Positions 9,287 through 18,560 are shown, counted from the first letter of the stretch. The stretch: DNA of 64,000 nt from an uncultured Roseateles sp. (GCF_963422335.1 NZ_OY729424.1:2108001-2172000), one strand, 5' to 3'. Translations and numbers: made by a program. Notes: generated by a model not told the origin, from the sequence alone.

Positions 9287-10201
9287 TCAGGCCCTGTTGT
9301 CCGCCGCTTGCCGGGTCAGTGCGCGGCGGATCTCGGCCTCCACCAGCGCTGGCTGCTCATGCACGATCCAGTGCGTGGCGCCGGGCACGCGGGTCAAGGT
9401 CAGCTGCGGCACAAAGGCCTCCAGGCCATCGATCAGGACCAGGGGCAGGGCGATATCGGCCTCGGCCCAGATCACGTGGGTCGGCAGCTTGACGGTGACG
9501 AACTCGGGCGGGAACTGCAGGTTCATCACCGTCTGGTCGGTGGCCGTGGGTGGACGCAGCGGCGAGGCGCGGTAGTAGTTCAGCGCGCCGTTCAGGCCCA
9601 GGTTCCAGACCTCGCGGTATTGCTGTTTGACGGTCTCGGTCAGCCAGGCCGGGTCGCCACTTTCGCCCATATCGTGGCTGAAGAAGGGCCATAGCCGCGC
9701 ATAGTCGTTTTCGCGCAGCAGGCCTTCCGCATCCGGCCGGCACAGAAAGGTCATGTAGGCGCTGGAGGCCTGCTGGGCCGGATTCGTCTGCAACTCGCGC
9801 AGAAAGGTGCCCGGGTGCGGCGAGTTGATGATGATCAGCCGCTTCATCAGCTGAGGCCGCTGCACCGCCATATTCCAGGCCACCGCACCGCCCCAGTCAT
9901 GGGCAATCAGCGCCTCCAGCTGCGCGACGCCCTGGTGCTGAAGCAGGGCCTCCAGATCGGCCATCAGATGCTTGGCACGGTAGGCCTCGACCTCGGCCGG
10001 CCGCGAGGAATGCTCATAGCCGCGCAGATTCGGGGCGATGCAGCGGTAGTCGCTGCCGAGTGCAGTGATCAGTTCGTCCCAGACGAAAGCGGCCTCGGGG
10101 AAGCCGTGCAGGAACAGCAGGGTGGGCGCGCCCTTGGGCCCGAAGGCCCGGCAAGACAGGGTGATGCCGTGCGGCAGCTCGGCCTGGAAGGTTTCTATCA
10201 T
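9287..10201 (-). CDS. Alpha/beta hydrolase, epoxide-hydrolase-like
   Basis: A 304-residue cytoplasmic hydrolase. HGFPE (32-36) is the HGxP oxyanion motif, HDWGG (101-105) places an Asp nucleophile at 102 as in epoxide hydrolases and haloalkane dehalogenases, WAEADIALP supplies the acid, and GATHW the catalytic His near the C-terminus. The Asp nucleophile and HGFPE favour epoxide hydrolase or fluoroacetate-dehalogenase relatives over esterases. Start: ATG at 10201 was chosen; an upstream extension to 10321 would overlap engB and adds no conserved sequence. It follows engB on the same strand with a 52-nt gap. Confidence 0.85.
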   Translation of the reverse strand: MIETFQAELPHGITLSCRAFGPKGAPTLLFLHGFPEAAFVWDELITALGSDYRCIAPNLRGYEHSSRPAEVEAYRAKHLMADLEALLQHQGVAQLEALIAHDWGGAVAWNMAVQRPQLMKRLIIINSPHPGTFLRELQTNPAQQASSAYMTFLCRPDAEGLLRENDYARLWPFFSHDMGESGDPAWLTETVKQQYREVWNLGLNGALNYYRASPLRPPTATDQTVMNLQFPPEFVTVKLPTHVIWAEADIALPLVLIDGLEAFVPQLTLTRVPGATHWIVHEQPALVEAEIRRALTRQAADNRA

Positions 10202-10253
10202 CTGGGCTCCCGTTGGGTCGGCGCAGTATCCCGCGCCGCCGGGCGCCCGGGTG

Positions 10254-10994
10254 TCAATCGGGTGACACTGCCGCCACTTGCGGGTGCACCCATTCGTGCA
10301 GGATGCTGGCCACATCGCCAACGCCCATTTTCTTCAACGCCGAGAACAGGGTGATGGCGATGTCGGAGTCATCGGTGGCCAGATCGGCCAGTTCGGCCTG
10401 GGTGCTGGCCAGGATGGCGGCCTGTTCCTTGCGGTTGAGCTTGTCGGCCTTGGTCAGCAAGACCAGCAGCTTGACCTCGCCGGTGCCCACGCGGGGGGCG
10501 ACAAAGGACAGCAGCTGCTTGTCCAGGTCGGTCAGGCCCAGGCGTGAATCGACCATCAGCACCACGCCCGACAGGCTGCGGCGTATCTCCAGATACTCGG
10601 CCATCACCTGCTGCCAGCGCAGCTTGGCGGCGCGGGCCACGGCGGCATAGCCGTAGCCGGGCAGGTCGGAGAACCAGGCATCGGCGGCGTCCTTGGGGCC
10701 CAGCTCGAACAGATTGATGTGCTGGGTGCGGCCCGGCGTCTTGGAGGCAAAGGCCAGGCGTTTTTGCTGGGCCAGCGTGTTGATGGCGGTCGATTTGCCG
10801 GCGTTGGAGCGGCCGACGAAGGCGATTTCCGGCAGTTCGGAGATCGGTACCTCGACCACCTTGCTGGCCGTCGTCAGGAAGCGTGCGGTATGCGTCCAGC
10901 CCAGGGCCACCTTCTCGCTGACGGGGGCGCTTTGGGGGCCGGCCAGGGCCGCTGCAGCGCCGGATTCTTGCGGTTTTGGAGTTGTAGTTGTCAT
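10254..10994 (-). CDS. engB: Ribosome biogenesis GTP-binding protein YihA/YsxC/EngB
   Basis: A 246-residue TRAFAC GTPase needed for large ribosomal subunit assembly. GTPase motifs: G1 GRSNAGKST (61-69), G3 DLPGYG, G4 TKAD, G5 FSALKK. The N-terminal 30 residues (TTTTPKPQESG...) are a low-complexity extension relative to E. coli YihA. The gene is divergent from cytochrome c4 (start 72 nt away). That divergent engB-cytochrome c4 arrangement is common in proteobacteria. Confidence 0.96.
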   Translation of the reverse strand: MTTTTPKPQESGAAAALAGPQSAPVSEKVALGWTHTARFLTTASKVVEVPISELPEIAFVGRSNAGKSTAINTLAQQKRLAFASKTPGRTQHINLFELGPKDAADAWFSDLPGYGYAAVARAAKLRWQQVMAEYLEIRRSLSGVVLMVDSRLGLTDLDKQLLSFVAPRVGTGEVKLLVLLTKADKLNRKEQAAILASTQAELADLATDDSDIAITLFSALKKMGVGDVASILHEWVHPQVAAVSPD

Positions 10995-11065
10995 GAAAAT
11001 CTCGGGCTGGGTGGCCGAGCATTGTAAAATCCGGCGGTTGCGCTTTTGGTGATACCCATCCTCTC

Positions 11066-11710
11066 ATGAAAACAGCTGCCTTTGCCTCTTTGAAGTCCGT
11101 GATGTCCGGGCTTGTGTTTGCCGCCGCAGTGGCAAGCACCGCACACGCGTCGGAAGCCAAGGCCCCGGCCAAGCCCGATCTGGCCAAGGGCCAGGCCACC
11201 TCGACACAGGTCTGTGCCGCCTGCCACACCGCCGATGGCTCGCGCGGCAGCCCCGCCAACCCCATCCTGCAGGGCCAGCATGCGGAGTACCTGGTCAAGC
11301 AGCTGACCGAATTCAAGTCGGGCAAGCGCGCCAACCCCATCATGGCCGGCATGGCCGCGACGCTGAGCGAGGAAGACATGAAGAATGTCGCCGCCTTCTA
11401 CGCGTCCAAGCAGGCCAAGCCCGGTTTCGCCAAGGATAAGGACCTGGTCCTGCTGGGCGAGAAGATCTACCGCGGTGGCATCGCCGACCGCAGCATCCCG
11501 GCCTGCGCCGCCTGCCACAGCCCCAACGGCGCCGGCCTGCCCGCCCAGTACCCGCGCCTGGCCGGCCAGCATGCCGACTACACCGAAGCCCAGCTGCTGG
11601 CCATGCGCGCCGGCACCCGCGGCAACAGCCCGATGATGAAGGGCATCACCGCCAAGATGAATGATCGCGAGATCAAGGCGGTGGCCGACTACATCGCTGG
11701 CCTGCGCTGA
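11066..11710 (+). CDS. Cytochrome c4, di-heme
   Basis: A 214-residue periplasmic di-heme cytochrome c. The signal peptide ends near residue 28 (AHA). Two heme-binding motifs, CAACH at 50-54 and CAACH near 147-151, sit in duplicated halves with the family GQHAEYL and GQHADYT segments and Met ligands in NPIMAGMA and NSPMMKGI. It donates electrons to cytochrome oxidases. A rho-independent terminator follows at once, and the genes for cytochrome c maturation come next. Confidence 0.95.
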   Translation: MKTAAFASLKSVMSGLVFAAAVASTAHASEAKAPAKPDLAKGQATSTQVCAACHTADGSRGSPANPILQGQHAEYLVKQLTEFKSGKRANPIMAGMAATLSEEDMKNVAAFYASKQAKPGFAKDKDLVLLGEKIYRGGIADRSIPACAACHSPNGAGLPAQYPRLAGQHADYTEAQLLAMRAGTRGNSPMMKGITAKMNDREIKAVADYIAGLR

Positions 11711-11730
11711 TCTCCCGCGCATCGCGAGTC

Positions 11731-11758
11731 AAAAGGCCGGGTCAAACCGGCCTTTTTT
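11731..11758 (+). terminator. Rho-independent terminator after cytochrome c4
   Basis: Perfect 10-bp stem AAAAGGCCGG / CCGGCCTTTT with a 6-nt loop, running into a T tract. It starts 20 nt after the cytochrome c4 stop and separates this gene from resB. Confidence 0.93.
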
Positions 11759-11802
11759 CATGGTGCAGCACCTTCCCCGCCCAGAGGCCCGACAATCCTG
11801 CC

Positions 11803-13908
11803 ATGCCTGAAGCCCGCCCCGCCCCAACGGCCGTTCCCCGTTCCAGCACCGCCCGCGAGCTGTATGACCTGCTGGCGTCGATGCGCTTTTCGATCTCGCT
11901 GCTGACGGTGATCTGCATCGCCTCGGTCATAGGCACCGTGGTCAAGCAGCGCGAGCCGCTGAACAACTATGTGAATCAGTTCGGTCCGTTCTGGGCTGAT
12001 TTCTATCAGAAGATAGACCTGTACACGGTCTACAGCGCCTGGTGGTTTCTGCTGATCTTGGCCTTTCTGGTGCTGTCCACCAGCCTGTGCATCGCGCGCA
12101 ACACGCCCAAGATCCTGGTCGATCTGAAGAGCTACAAGGAAGATCTGCGCGAGCAGTCGCTGAAGTCCTTCCATCACCGGGCCCAGGGCCGGCTGAGCTT
12201 GAGTCCGGCGCAGACCCTGGAGCGCATCAACACCATACTGGCCAAGGCCGGCTGGCAGGCCAAGCTGCAGCAGCGAGACGGCGGCCAGATGGTGGCGGCC
12301 CGCGCCGGCACCAGCAACAAGATCGGCTATATCGCGGCGCACTCGGCCATCGTGCTGATCTGCCTGGGCGGCCTGCTGGACGGCGACCTGATCGTCAAGG
12401 GCATGATGCTGCTGCAGGGCAAGTCGGTCTATGCCGGCGCCGGCCTGATACGCGATGTGCCGGCCGCACACCGGCTCAGCGAGGCCACGCCGACCTTCCG
12501 CGGCAATCTGATGGTGCCCGAGGGCGGCCGCGCCGGCACGGCGATCCTGAACATGCCCGATGGCGTGGTGCTGCAGGACCTGCCCTTCGACGTGGAGCTG
12601 AAGAAGTTCATCGTCGAGTACTACGACACCGGCATGCCCAAGCTGTTTGCCAGCGAGGTGCTGATACACGACCGCGACACCGGCCAGACCACCGCCGCCA
12701 CCGTCAAGGTCAACGAGCCCGCCCACCACCGTGGCGTGGCCATCTACCAGAGCAGCTTCGACGACGGCGGCTCCGAGGTCACGCTGCAGGCTCAGCCCCT
12801 GGTGGCCGGCGCCAAGCCCTTCAAGATCCAGGGCACGATAGGCAGCAGCACCTCGCTGAGCAATGGCGACGACAAGCTGATGCTGGAGTTCACCGGCCTG
12901 CGCGTGATCAATGTCGAGAACACCCTGGCCGACGGCGGCGCCGGCACCGATGTGCGCAAGGTGGACCTGACCGCCTCGCTGGAAAAACATCTGGGCTCGG
13001 GCGCCAAGGTCAAGACCGAGAAGGCCTTGCACAACGTCGGCCCGTCCATCAGCTACAAGCTGCGCGATGCCAGCGGCCAGGCCCGCGAGTACAACAACTA
13101 CATGGCACCTGTGCAGCTGGACGGCCAGAGCCTGTTCCTGATCGGTGTGCGCGACACGCCGGCCGACGGCTTCCGCTACCTGCGCATCCCTGCCGACGAC
13201 AGGGGCAATATCGACGGCTGGATGCAGCTGCGCCAGGCCTTGAGTGATGCGGCCCTGCGCGAGCAGGCGGCGCTACGCTACGCACGCCTGGCCACGCCGC
13301 TGGACAAGCCCGAGATGACGCCGCAGCTGCAGGCCACGGCGCGCCGTGCGCTGTCGCTGTTCGCTGGTGCCGAGGCGGTGAAGCCCGGTGAGGCGGCGGT
13401 GGGTGGTCTGCCGGGGCTGTCGCAATTCATCGAGCGCGAAGTGCCCGAGAGCGACCGTTCGCGCATCTCCGAGGTGTTGCTGCGCATCCTCAACGGCAGC
13501 CTGTTCGAGCTGCACAAGATGGTGCGCGAGCAGGCCGGGCTGGCAGCACCCGGCACCGACGAGGCCGCCCAGCGCTTCATGACGCAATCGGTGCTGGCGC
13601 TGTCGGACAGCATGTTCTATCCAGCACCGGTGATTCTGCAGCTCAGCGATTTCAAGCAGGTGCAGGCCAGCGTGTTCCAGGTCGCGCGGGCGCCGGGCCA
13701 GAAGCTGGTCTATCTGGGCGCAGTGCTATTGATTGTCGGCGTGTTCACGATGTTGTACATAAGGGAACGCCGGATGTGGATCTGGCTCCAAGCGGTGCCT
13801 GAGGGCACGCATGTGACCATGGCCCTGTCCACCACGCGCCGCACCCTGGATACCGACACCGAGTTTGATCGCCTGCAACAGGCGGTATTGAGAGACCAAG
13901 CCACATGA
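11803..13908 (+). CDS. resB: Cytochrome c biogenesis protein ResB (system II)
   Basis: A 701-residue inner-membrane component of the system II heme-attachment machine. Hydrophobic helices near the N-terminus (MRFSISLLTVICIASVIG, WWFLLILAFLVLS) and around residue 175 are followed by a large periplasmic domain. A last helix near 615-630 (LVYLGAVLLIVGVFTMLY) precedes a cytoplasmic tail. Together with the WWD protein it moves heme to apocytochromes and keeps their cysteines reduced. Its stop overlaps the next ATG by four bases (ATGA). Confidence 0.95.
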   Translation: MPEARPAPTAVPRSSTARELYDLLASMRFSISLLTVICIASVIGTVVKQREPLNNYVNQFGPFWADFYQKIDLYTVYSAWWFLLILAFLVLSTSLCIARNTPKILVDLKSYKEDLREQSLKSFHHRAQGRLSLSPAQTLERINTILAKAGWQAKLQQRDGGQMVAARAGTSNKIGYIAAHSAIVLICLGGLLDGDLIVKGMMLLQGKSVYAGAGLIRDVPAAHRLSEATPTFRGNLMVPEGGRAGTAILNMPDGVVLQDLPFDVELKKFIVEYYDTGMPKLFASEVLIHDRDTGQTTAATVKVNEPAHHRGVAIYQSSFDDGGSEVTLQAQPLVAGAKPFKIQGTIGSSTSLSNGDDKLMLEFTGLRVINVENTLADGGAGTDVRKVDLTASLEKHLGSGAKVKTEKALHNVGPSISYKLRDASGQAREYNNYMAPVQLDGQSLFLIGVRDTPADGFRYLRIPADDRGNIDGWMQLRQALSDAALREQAALRYARLATPLDKPEMTPQLQATARRALSLFAGAEAVKPGEAAVGGLPGLSQFIEREVPESDRSRISEVLLRILNGSLFELHKMVREQAGLAAPGTDEAAQRFMTQSVLALSDSMFYPAPVILQLSDFKQVQASVFQVARAPGQKLVYLGAVLLIVGVFTMLYIRERRMWIWLQAVPEGTHVTMALSTTRRTLDTDTEFDRLQQAVLRDQAT

Positions 13909-15263
13909 ACACGACGACGATGACCATGGGCCGCCCCTCTTTTGGCGCGCGCCTCAGCGGCCTGAGCCCGCTGGACTGGGCGTTTGCCGCCCTGCTGCTG
14001 GGGGGCGCCGCCTATGCCTTCATGCGCTACGGCCATTCGATGGACGGCTACGAGCAGGGCATTCTGCTGTTCGCCACGCCGGCGCTGATCGCCCTGGGCT
14101 GGTTCTGGAAGCCGCTGCGCGTGCTGATGTTGCTGGTCGGCGCGGCCAGCCTGCTGGCGATCAGCCTGTACAACCGCACGCCCGACGCCTTTGGCGCCGA
14201 CCTCGGCGCGGCCGACAAGGTCTTCTTGCTGAAGTACATGTTGTCCAGCCAGAGCGCCATCCTGTGGATGAGCCTGCTGTTCTTCATGAGCACGCTGTTT
14301 TACTGGGGCGGCTTCTTCACCCGGCGCGGCGAGGCCAGCGCGGCCGAGGCGATAGGCTCGCGCCTGGCCTGGGGCGCTGTCTTCATGGCACTGACCGGCA
14401 CCATGGTGCGCTGGTTCGAGAGCCACCAGATCGGCCCCGACATCGGCCATATTCCGGTCAGCAATCTGTACGAGGTCTTCGTGCTGTTCTGCTGGATGAC
14501 GGCGCTGTTCTACCTGTACTACGAAAGCCGCTTCAAGACCCGGGCGCTGGGCGCCTATGTGCTGCTGGTGATCAGCGCGGCGGTCAGCTTCCTGCTCTGG
14601 TACACGGTGGCGCGCGAGGCGCACGAGATCCAGCCGTTGGTGCCGGCCCTGCAGAGCTGGTGGATGAAGATCCATGTGCCGGCCAATTTTGTCGGCTACG
14701 GCACGTTTGCGATGTCGGCCATGGTGGCCATGGCCTATCTGCTGAAGACGGCCACCCCGCGCGCGCTGGTGATAGGCCTGGTGGGCATGCCGGCGGCCCT
14801 GGTGGGCGTGATTTTGGCCGTGCGCTTCGGTGCCGGCCTGCCGGAAGCCTCGCTCGCCGGCCTGGACGGCTGGGCCGCCAAGATGACGGGCCTGCTGGTC
14901 TTCTTCGGCCTGTGCGTGCTGGCGCGCAAGCCGCTGACGGCGCGCCTGCCCTCGCTGGAGGTGCTTGACGACCTGATGTACAAGGCCATCGCCCTCGGGT
15001 TTGCCTTCTTCACCATCGCCACCATCCTGGGTGCCTTCTGGGCTGCCGAGGCCTGGGGCGGCTACTGGAGCTGGGACCCGAAGGAGACCTGGGCACTGAT
15101 CGTCTGGCTCAACTATGCGGCCTGGCTGCATATGCGGCTGATCAAGGGCCTGCGCGGCGTCGTCGCCGCCTGGTGGGCGCTGGTCGGCCTGGTTGTCACG
15201 ACCTTTGCCTTCCTGGGGGTGAATATGTTTCTGTCGGGGTTGCATTCCTACGGAACCTTGTAA
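13905..15263 (+). CDS. ccsB: Cytochrome c biogenesis protein CcsB/CcsA (ResC family, WWD heme handler)
   Basis: A 452-residue polytopic membrane protein with the heme-binding WWD signature WGGYWSWDPKE (about 384-394) and the conserved histidines of the family in flanking helices. It exports heme and ligates it to CxxCH motifs with ResB. Naming differs between databases (CcsB, CcsA, ResC); the family assignment itself is firm. It is translationally coupled to resB (ATGA). Confidence 0.95.
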   Translation: MNTTTMTMGRPSFGARLSGLSPLDWAFAALLLGGAAYAFMRYGHSMDGYEQGILLFATPALIALGWFWKPLRVLMLLVGAASLLAISLYNRTPDAFGADLGAADKVFLLKYMLSSQSAILWMSLLFFMSTLFYWGGFFTRRGEASAAEAIGSRLAWGAVFMALTGTMVRWFESHQIGPDIGHIPVSNLYEVFVLFCWMTALFYLYYESRFKTRALGAYVLLVISAAVSFLLWYTVAREAHEIQPLVPALQSWWMKIHVPANFVGYGTFAMSAMVAMAYLLKTATPRALVIGLVGMPAALVGVILAVRFGAGLPEASLAGLDGWAAKMTGLLVFFGLCVLARKPLTARLPSLEVLDDLMYKAIALGFAFFTIATILGAFWAAEAWGGYWSWDPKETWALIVWLNYAAWLHMRLIKGLRGVVAAWWALVGLVVTTFAFLGVNMFLSGLHSYGTL

Positions 15264-15326
15264 GGTTCTGTCGGCTCTTTCGACCAAGTGATATGTCAGG
15301 CAGGTAATGTTCCCCGGAGACCCCAG

Positions 15327-16322
15327 ATGCACTTGATCAAAGACCACGGCTTCAAGCACCCACACAGCTCGGAGATCACCCCGCGCCAGCAGTTCGAGCA
15401 GCGTCGCGAACTGTTGCGCCACCTCGCCACCGGTGTGGCCGGTGTCGGCCTGGCCTCCTGGGCCGCTCGTGATGCGCTGGCGCAGACCACGGCGGGCCCC
15501 GGCAAGCTGGCCAAGCTGGCCGGCATACGCAGCGCGGTGGCCGGCGGCATGGTGATGGACAAGCCCACGTCCTACCAGGACGTCACCAGCTACAACAACT
15601 ACTACGAGTTCGGCACCGACAAGGCCGACCCCGGCCGTACCGCCGGCAGCTTGAAGCCCCGGCCCTGGACGGTCAGCGTCGAGGGCGAGGTCGGCAAGCC
15701 CGGCACCTTCGACCTGGACATGCTGCTGAAATTGGCGCCGATCGAGGAGCGCATCTACCGCCTGCGCTGTGTCGAGGGCTGGTCCATGGTCGTGCCGTGG
15801 ATGGGCTATTCGCTGTCCGAGCTGATCAGGCGAGTGGAGCCCACCAGCAAGGCCAAGTTCGTTGAGTTCATCACCCTGGCCGACAAGTCGCAGATGCCCG
15901 GCCTGCGCTCCGGCGTGCTGGACTGGCCCTATACCGAGGGCCTGCGCATCGACGAGGCGATGAACCCGCTGACCCTGCTGACCCTGGGCCTCTACGGCGA
16001 GGTGCTGCCCAACCAGAACGGCGCGCCGGTGCGGCTGATCGTGCCCTGGAAGTACGGCTTCAAGTCGGCCAAGTCCATCGTCAAGATCCGCTTCGTCGAG
16101 AAGCAGCCGGTGTCGAGCTGGACCCGTGCGGCCGAGCAGGAGTACGGCTTCTATTCGAATGTGAACCCCAACGTCGACCATCCGCGCTGGAGCCAGGCCA
16201 GCGAGCGCCGCATCGGCGAGGGCGGGGCGTTTGCCAAGAAGCGGCCGACGCTGATGTTCAACGGCTACGAGGCGCAGGTGGCCTCGCTGTATGCCGGCAT
16301 GGACCTGAAGAAGTTCTACTGA
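15327..16322 (+). CDS. msrP: Protein-methionine-sulfoxide reductase catalytic subunit MsrP (YedY)
   Basis: A 331-residue periplasmic molybdopterin enzyme that repairs oxidised methionines in envelope proteins. The N-terminus has a Tat-type signal (QRRELLRHLATGVAGVGLAS, then AALAQ-like cleavage). The Mo-ligating Cys is in YRLRCVEGWSM (about residue 148) and the conserved WxYGFKSAKSI-type segment is present late in the protein. Start: ATG 15327 after GGAGACCCC was preferred over a 13-residue longer frame. msrQ follows 19 nt later. Confidence 0.95.
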   Translation: MHLIKDHGFKHPHSSEITPRQQFEQRRELLRHLATGVAGVGLASWAARDALAQTTAGPGKLAKLAGIRSAVAGGMVMDKPTSYQDVTSYNNYYEFGTDKADPGRTAGSLKPRPWTVSVEGEVGKPGTFDLDMLLKLAPIEERIYRLRCVEGWSMVVPWMGYSLSELIRRVEPTSKAKFVEFITLADKSQMPGLRSGVLDWPYTEGLRIDEAMNPLTLLTLGLYGEVLPNQNGAPVRLIVPWKYGFKSAKSIVKIRFVEKQPVSSWTRAAEQEYGFYSNVNPNVDHPRWSQASERRIGEGGAFAKKRPTLMFNGYEAQVASLYAGMDLKKFY

Positions 16323-16341
16323 AGCTCTTCGACGTCCCATC

Positions 16342-16968
16342 ATGAAAAAACTGCTGCTGCACCCCGCAGCGAAGCCGCTGCTTTTCGCGCTGGCCCTGCT
16401 GCCGCTGGCCTCGCTGGCCTATGGCGTGGTGTTCGACACCCTGGGCGCCAATCCGGCCGAGGCCTTGATACGGGGCCTGGGCGACTGGACCCTGCGCCTG
16501 CTGTGCCTGACACTGGCCATCACGCCGCTGCGCCAGTGGACCGGCCAGCACGGACTGGCGCGTTTTCGCCGCATGCTCGGCCTGTTCAGCTTCTTCTACG
16601 GCTGCATGCACCTGCTCAGCTATGCCTGGCTGGACATGGGGCTGGAGTTCGGCGATATCGCCCACGACATTGCCAAGCGGCCCTTCATCCTGGTGGGCTT
16701 CACGGCGCTGATGCTGATGCTGCCGCTGGCCCTGACCTCGTTCAACCGCGCGATCAAGGCCATGGGTGCGAAGCGCTGGCAGCTGCTGCACAGGCTGGTC
16801 TATGCGGTGGTGCTGCTGGGCCTCTTGCACTTCTTCTGGATGCGCGCCGGCAAGCACAACTTCGCCGAGGTGGGCGTCTACGCAGCCATCGTGGCTGTGC
16901 TGCTGGGCTGGCGCCTGCTCAAGGTCTGGAGCGGTTGGCGCATGACCCGGACGGCCGCCATCGGCTGA
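16342..16968 (+). CDS. msrQ: MsrQ (YedZ) heme-binding membrane subunit
   Basis: A 208-residue ferric-reductase-like transmembrane protein with about six helices and conserved histidines (GCMHLLSYAW, LLHRLVYAV, LLHFFWM). It passes electrons from the quinone pool or a flavin reductase to MsrP. It lies directly downstream of msrP, the canonical operon. The stop is at 16966-16968. Confidence 0.95.
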   Translation: MKKLLLHPAAKPLLFALALLPLASLAYGVVFDTLGANPAEALIRGLGDWTLRLLCLTLAITPLRQWTGQHGLARFRRMLGLFSFFYGCMHLLSYAWLDMGLEFGDIAHDIAKRPFILVGFTALMLMLPLALTSFNRAIKAMGAKRWQLLHRLVYAVVLLGLLHFFWMRAGKHNFAEVGVYAAIVAVLLGWRLLKVWSGWRMTRTAAIG

Positions 16969-16979
16969 GCGCATTCCGC

Positions 16980-16997
16980 ATACGCCATCCGGCGTAT
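16980..16997. repeat. Perfect inverted repeat between msrQ and urtA
   Basis: ATACGCC-atcc-GGCGTAT, 7-bp arms and a 4-nt loop, 12 nt after the msrQ stop. There is no T tract, so it is not a standard terminator. It could be an operator for urtA or a weak RNA hairpin. About 10 nt further on, 17005-17020 weakly resembles a -24/-12 promoter (GG and GC at correct spacing, about 8 of 12 matches). Confidence 0.5.
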
Positions 16998-17097
16998 TTG
17001 CCCCAGGCGGCATAGTCGCAACACTGTCCCTCAAGGCAGCGGGCTTTCACCCAGAAAGCAGCTGCCAACCGTTTCACAACGAATGAGGACCCACAGC

Positions 17098-18369
17098 ATG
17101 TCACTATCGCGTCGCAGTTTCAGTGCCTCCATCACCGCCGGCGCCATCGCCGCCCTGGGTTTGAGCGCACAGGCCCTCGCTGCCGACACCATCAAGGTGG
17201 GCGTGCTGCACTCGCTGTCGGGCACGATGGCCATCTCCGAGACGGTGCTGAAGGACGTCACCCTGATGGCCATCGACGAGATCAATGCCAAGGGCGGCGT
17301 GCTGGGCAAGAAGCTGGAAGCCGTGGTCGTCGACCCGGCCTCCAACTGGCCGCTGTTCGCCGAGAAGGGCCGCCAGCTGCTGACGCAGGACAAGGTGGCC
17401 GTGACCTTCGGTTGCTGGACCTCGGTGTCGCGCAAGTCGGTGCTGCCGGTGTTCGAGGAGCTCAACGGCCTGCTGTTCTACCCGGTGCAGTACGAGGGTG
17501 AAGAGCTGTCGAAGAATGTGTTCTACACCGGCGCGGCGCCGAATCAGCAGGCCATTCCCGCGGTGGAATACCTGATGAGCAAGGATGGCGGCGGCGCCAA
17601 GCGCTTCGTGTTGCTGGGTACCGACTATGTCTATCCGCGTACCACCAACAAGATCCTGCGCAGCTTCCTCAAGTCCAAGGGGGTTGCCGAGGCCGACATC
17701 ATGGAGGAGTACACCCCCTTCGGCCACAGCGACTACCAGACCATCATCGCCAAGATCAAGAAGTTCGCCGCCGAGGGCAAGAAGACGGCGGTGATCTCCA
17801 CCATCAACGGCGACTCCAACGTACCCTTCTACAAGGAGCTCGGCAACCAGGGCCTGAAGGCGACCGATGTGCCGGTGGTGGCCTTCTCGGTCGGCGAGGA
17901 AGAGCTGCGCGGCGTCGACACCAAGCCGCTGGTCGGCCACCTGGCCGCCTGGAACTACTTCATGAGCCTGAAGAACCCGGCCAACACCGAGTTCACCAAG
18001 AAGTGGGCGGCCTATGCCAAGGCCAAGGGCATCGCCGGCCACAAGGACAAGCCGCTGACCAACGATCCGATGGAAGCCACCTACATCGGTATCAATATGT
18101 GGAAGCAGGCGGTCGAGAAGGCCAAGAGCACCGATGTCGACAAGGTCATCGCCGCGATGGCCGGCCAGACCTTCCCGGCGCCGGGCGGTTTCATGTCCAA
18201 GATGGATGAGAAGAACCACCATCTGCACAAGCCGGTCTTCATCGGCGAGATCAAGGCCGACGGCCAGTTCAATGTGGTCTGGAAGACACCGGGCCCGGTG
18301 CGTGCCAATCCTTGGAGCCCCTTCATCGCGGGTAACGACAAGAAGAAGGATGTACCGGAAAAAATGTAA
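17098..18369 (+). CDS. urtA: Urea ABC transporter substrate-binding protein UrtA
   Basis: A 423-residue periplasmic binding protein of the branched-chain amino-acid (Peripla_BP_6) type. The N-terminus has MSLSRRSFSAS, a Tat-like signal, and the mature part begins ADTIKVGVLHSLSGTMAIS, typical of UrtA. It binds urea for high-affinity import. Start: ATG 17098 follows GAGGA at 8-nt spacing; an ATG at 17083 is also in frame. urtBCDE follow, after 191 nt that contain a palindromic repeat and a terminator-like hairpin. Confidence 0.96.
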   Translation: MSLSRRSFSASITAGAIAALGLSAQALAADTIKVGVLHSLSGTMAISETVLKDVTLMAIDEINAKGGVLGKKLEAVVVDPASNWPLFAEKGRQLLTQDKVAVTFGCWTSVSRKSVLPVFEELNGLLFYPVQYEGEELSKNVFYTGAAPNQQAIPAVEYLMSKDGGGAKRFVLLGTDYVYPRTTNKILRSFLKSKGVAEADIMEEYTPFGHSDYQTIIAKIKKFAAEGKKTAVISTINGDSNVPFYKELGNQGLKATDVPVVAFSVGEEELRGVDTKPLVGHLAAWNYFMSLKNPANTEFTKKWAAYAKAKGIAGHKDKPLTNDPMEATYIGINMWKQAVEKAKSTDVDKVIAAMAGQTFPAPGGFMSKMDEKNHHLHKPVFIGEIKADGQFNVVWKTPGPVRANPWSPFIAGNDKKKDVPEKM

Positions 18370-18376
18370 CTCTTGT

Positions 18377-18424
18377 GGGTCAGACCTTGAGGCCCATGCC
18401 CAGCATGGCCGAAAGCTCTGACCC
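18377..18424. repeat. 48-nt palindromic REP-like element, copy A
   Basis: A 48-nt imperfect palindrome starting GGGTCAGACCTTGAG and ending CGAAAGCTCTGACCC, with an inner stem CCATGC/GCATGG. A second copy of identical length lies at 28470-28517 in inverse orientation. The two differ at eight positions, six of which form three complementary exchanges in the stems. It is located between urtA and urtB. Confidence 0.85.
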
Positions 18425-18481
18425 CAACCGATCAGATGGCGTAAGCAAGCGCGGGGGGTAGGCATGTGCCCACCCCGGGGT

Positions 18482-18524
18482 GCGCCCTGTCGTTCGGGGG
18501 ATCGGCAGGGCGCTCTCTTTTTTC
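18482..18524 (+). terminator. Rho-independent terminator-like hairpin between urtA and urtB
   Basis: An 11-bp stem GCGCCCTGTCG / CGGCAGGGCGC (one G-T pair) with a 10-nt loop is followed by TCTCTTTTTTC. It lies 36 nt before the urtB ATG, inside an otherwise co-directional operon. The likely effect is partial termination, so that the binding protein is made in excess over the membrane complex. Confidence 0.8.
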
Positions 18525-18560
18525 AGCCATCGCAAACTTCTTGATGGATTGCTCAGGCCC

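Noticed and set aside
13710..16343. 877-residue minus-strand open frame opposite ccsB and msrP
   Set aside because: Shadow of two well-identified plus-strand genes; composition is repetitive Gln/His/Gly/Ala and it spans gene boundaries.
17005..17020. Weak sigma-54-like site before urtA
   Set aside because: GG/GC spacing is right but only about 8 of 12 positions match, not enough to call without other support.
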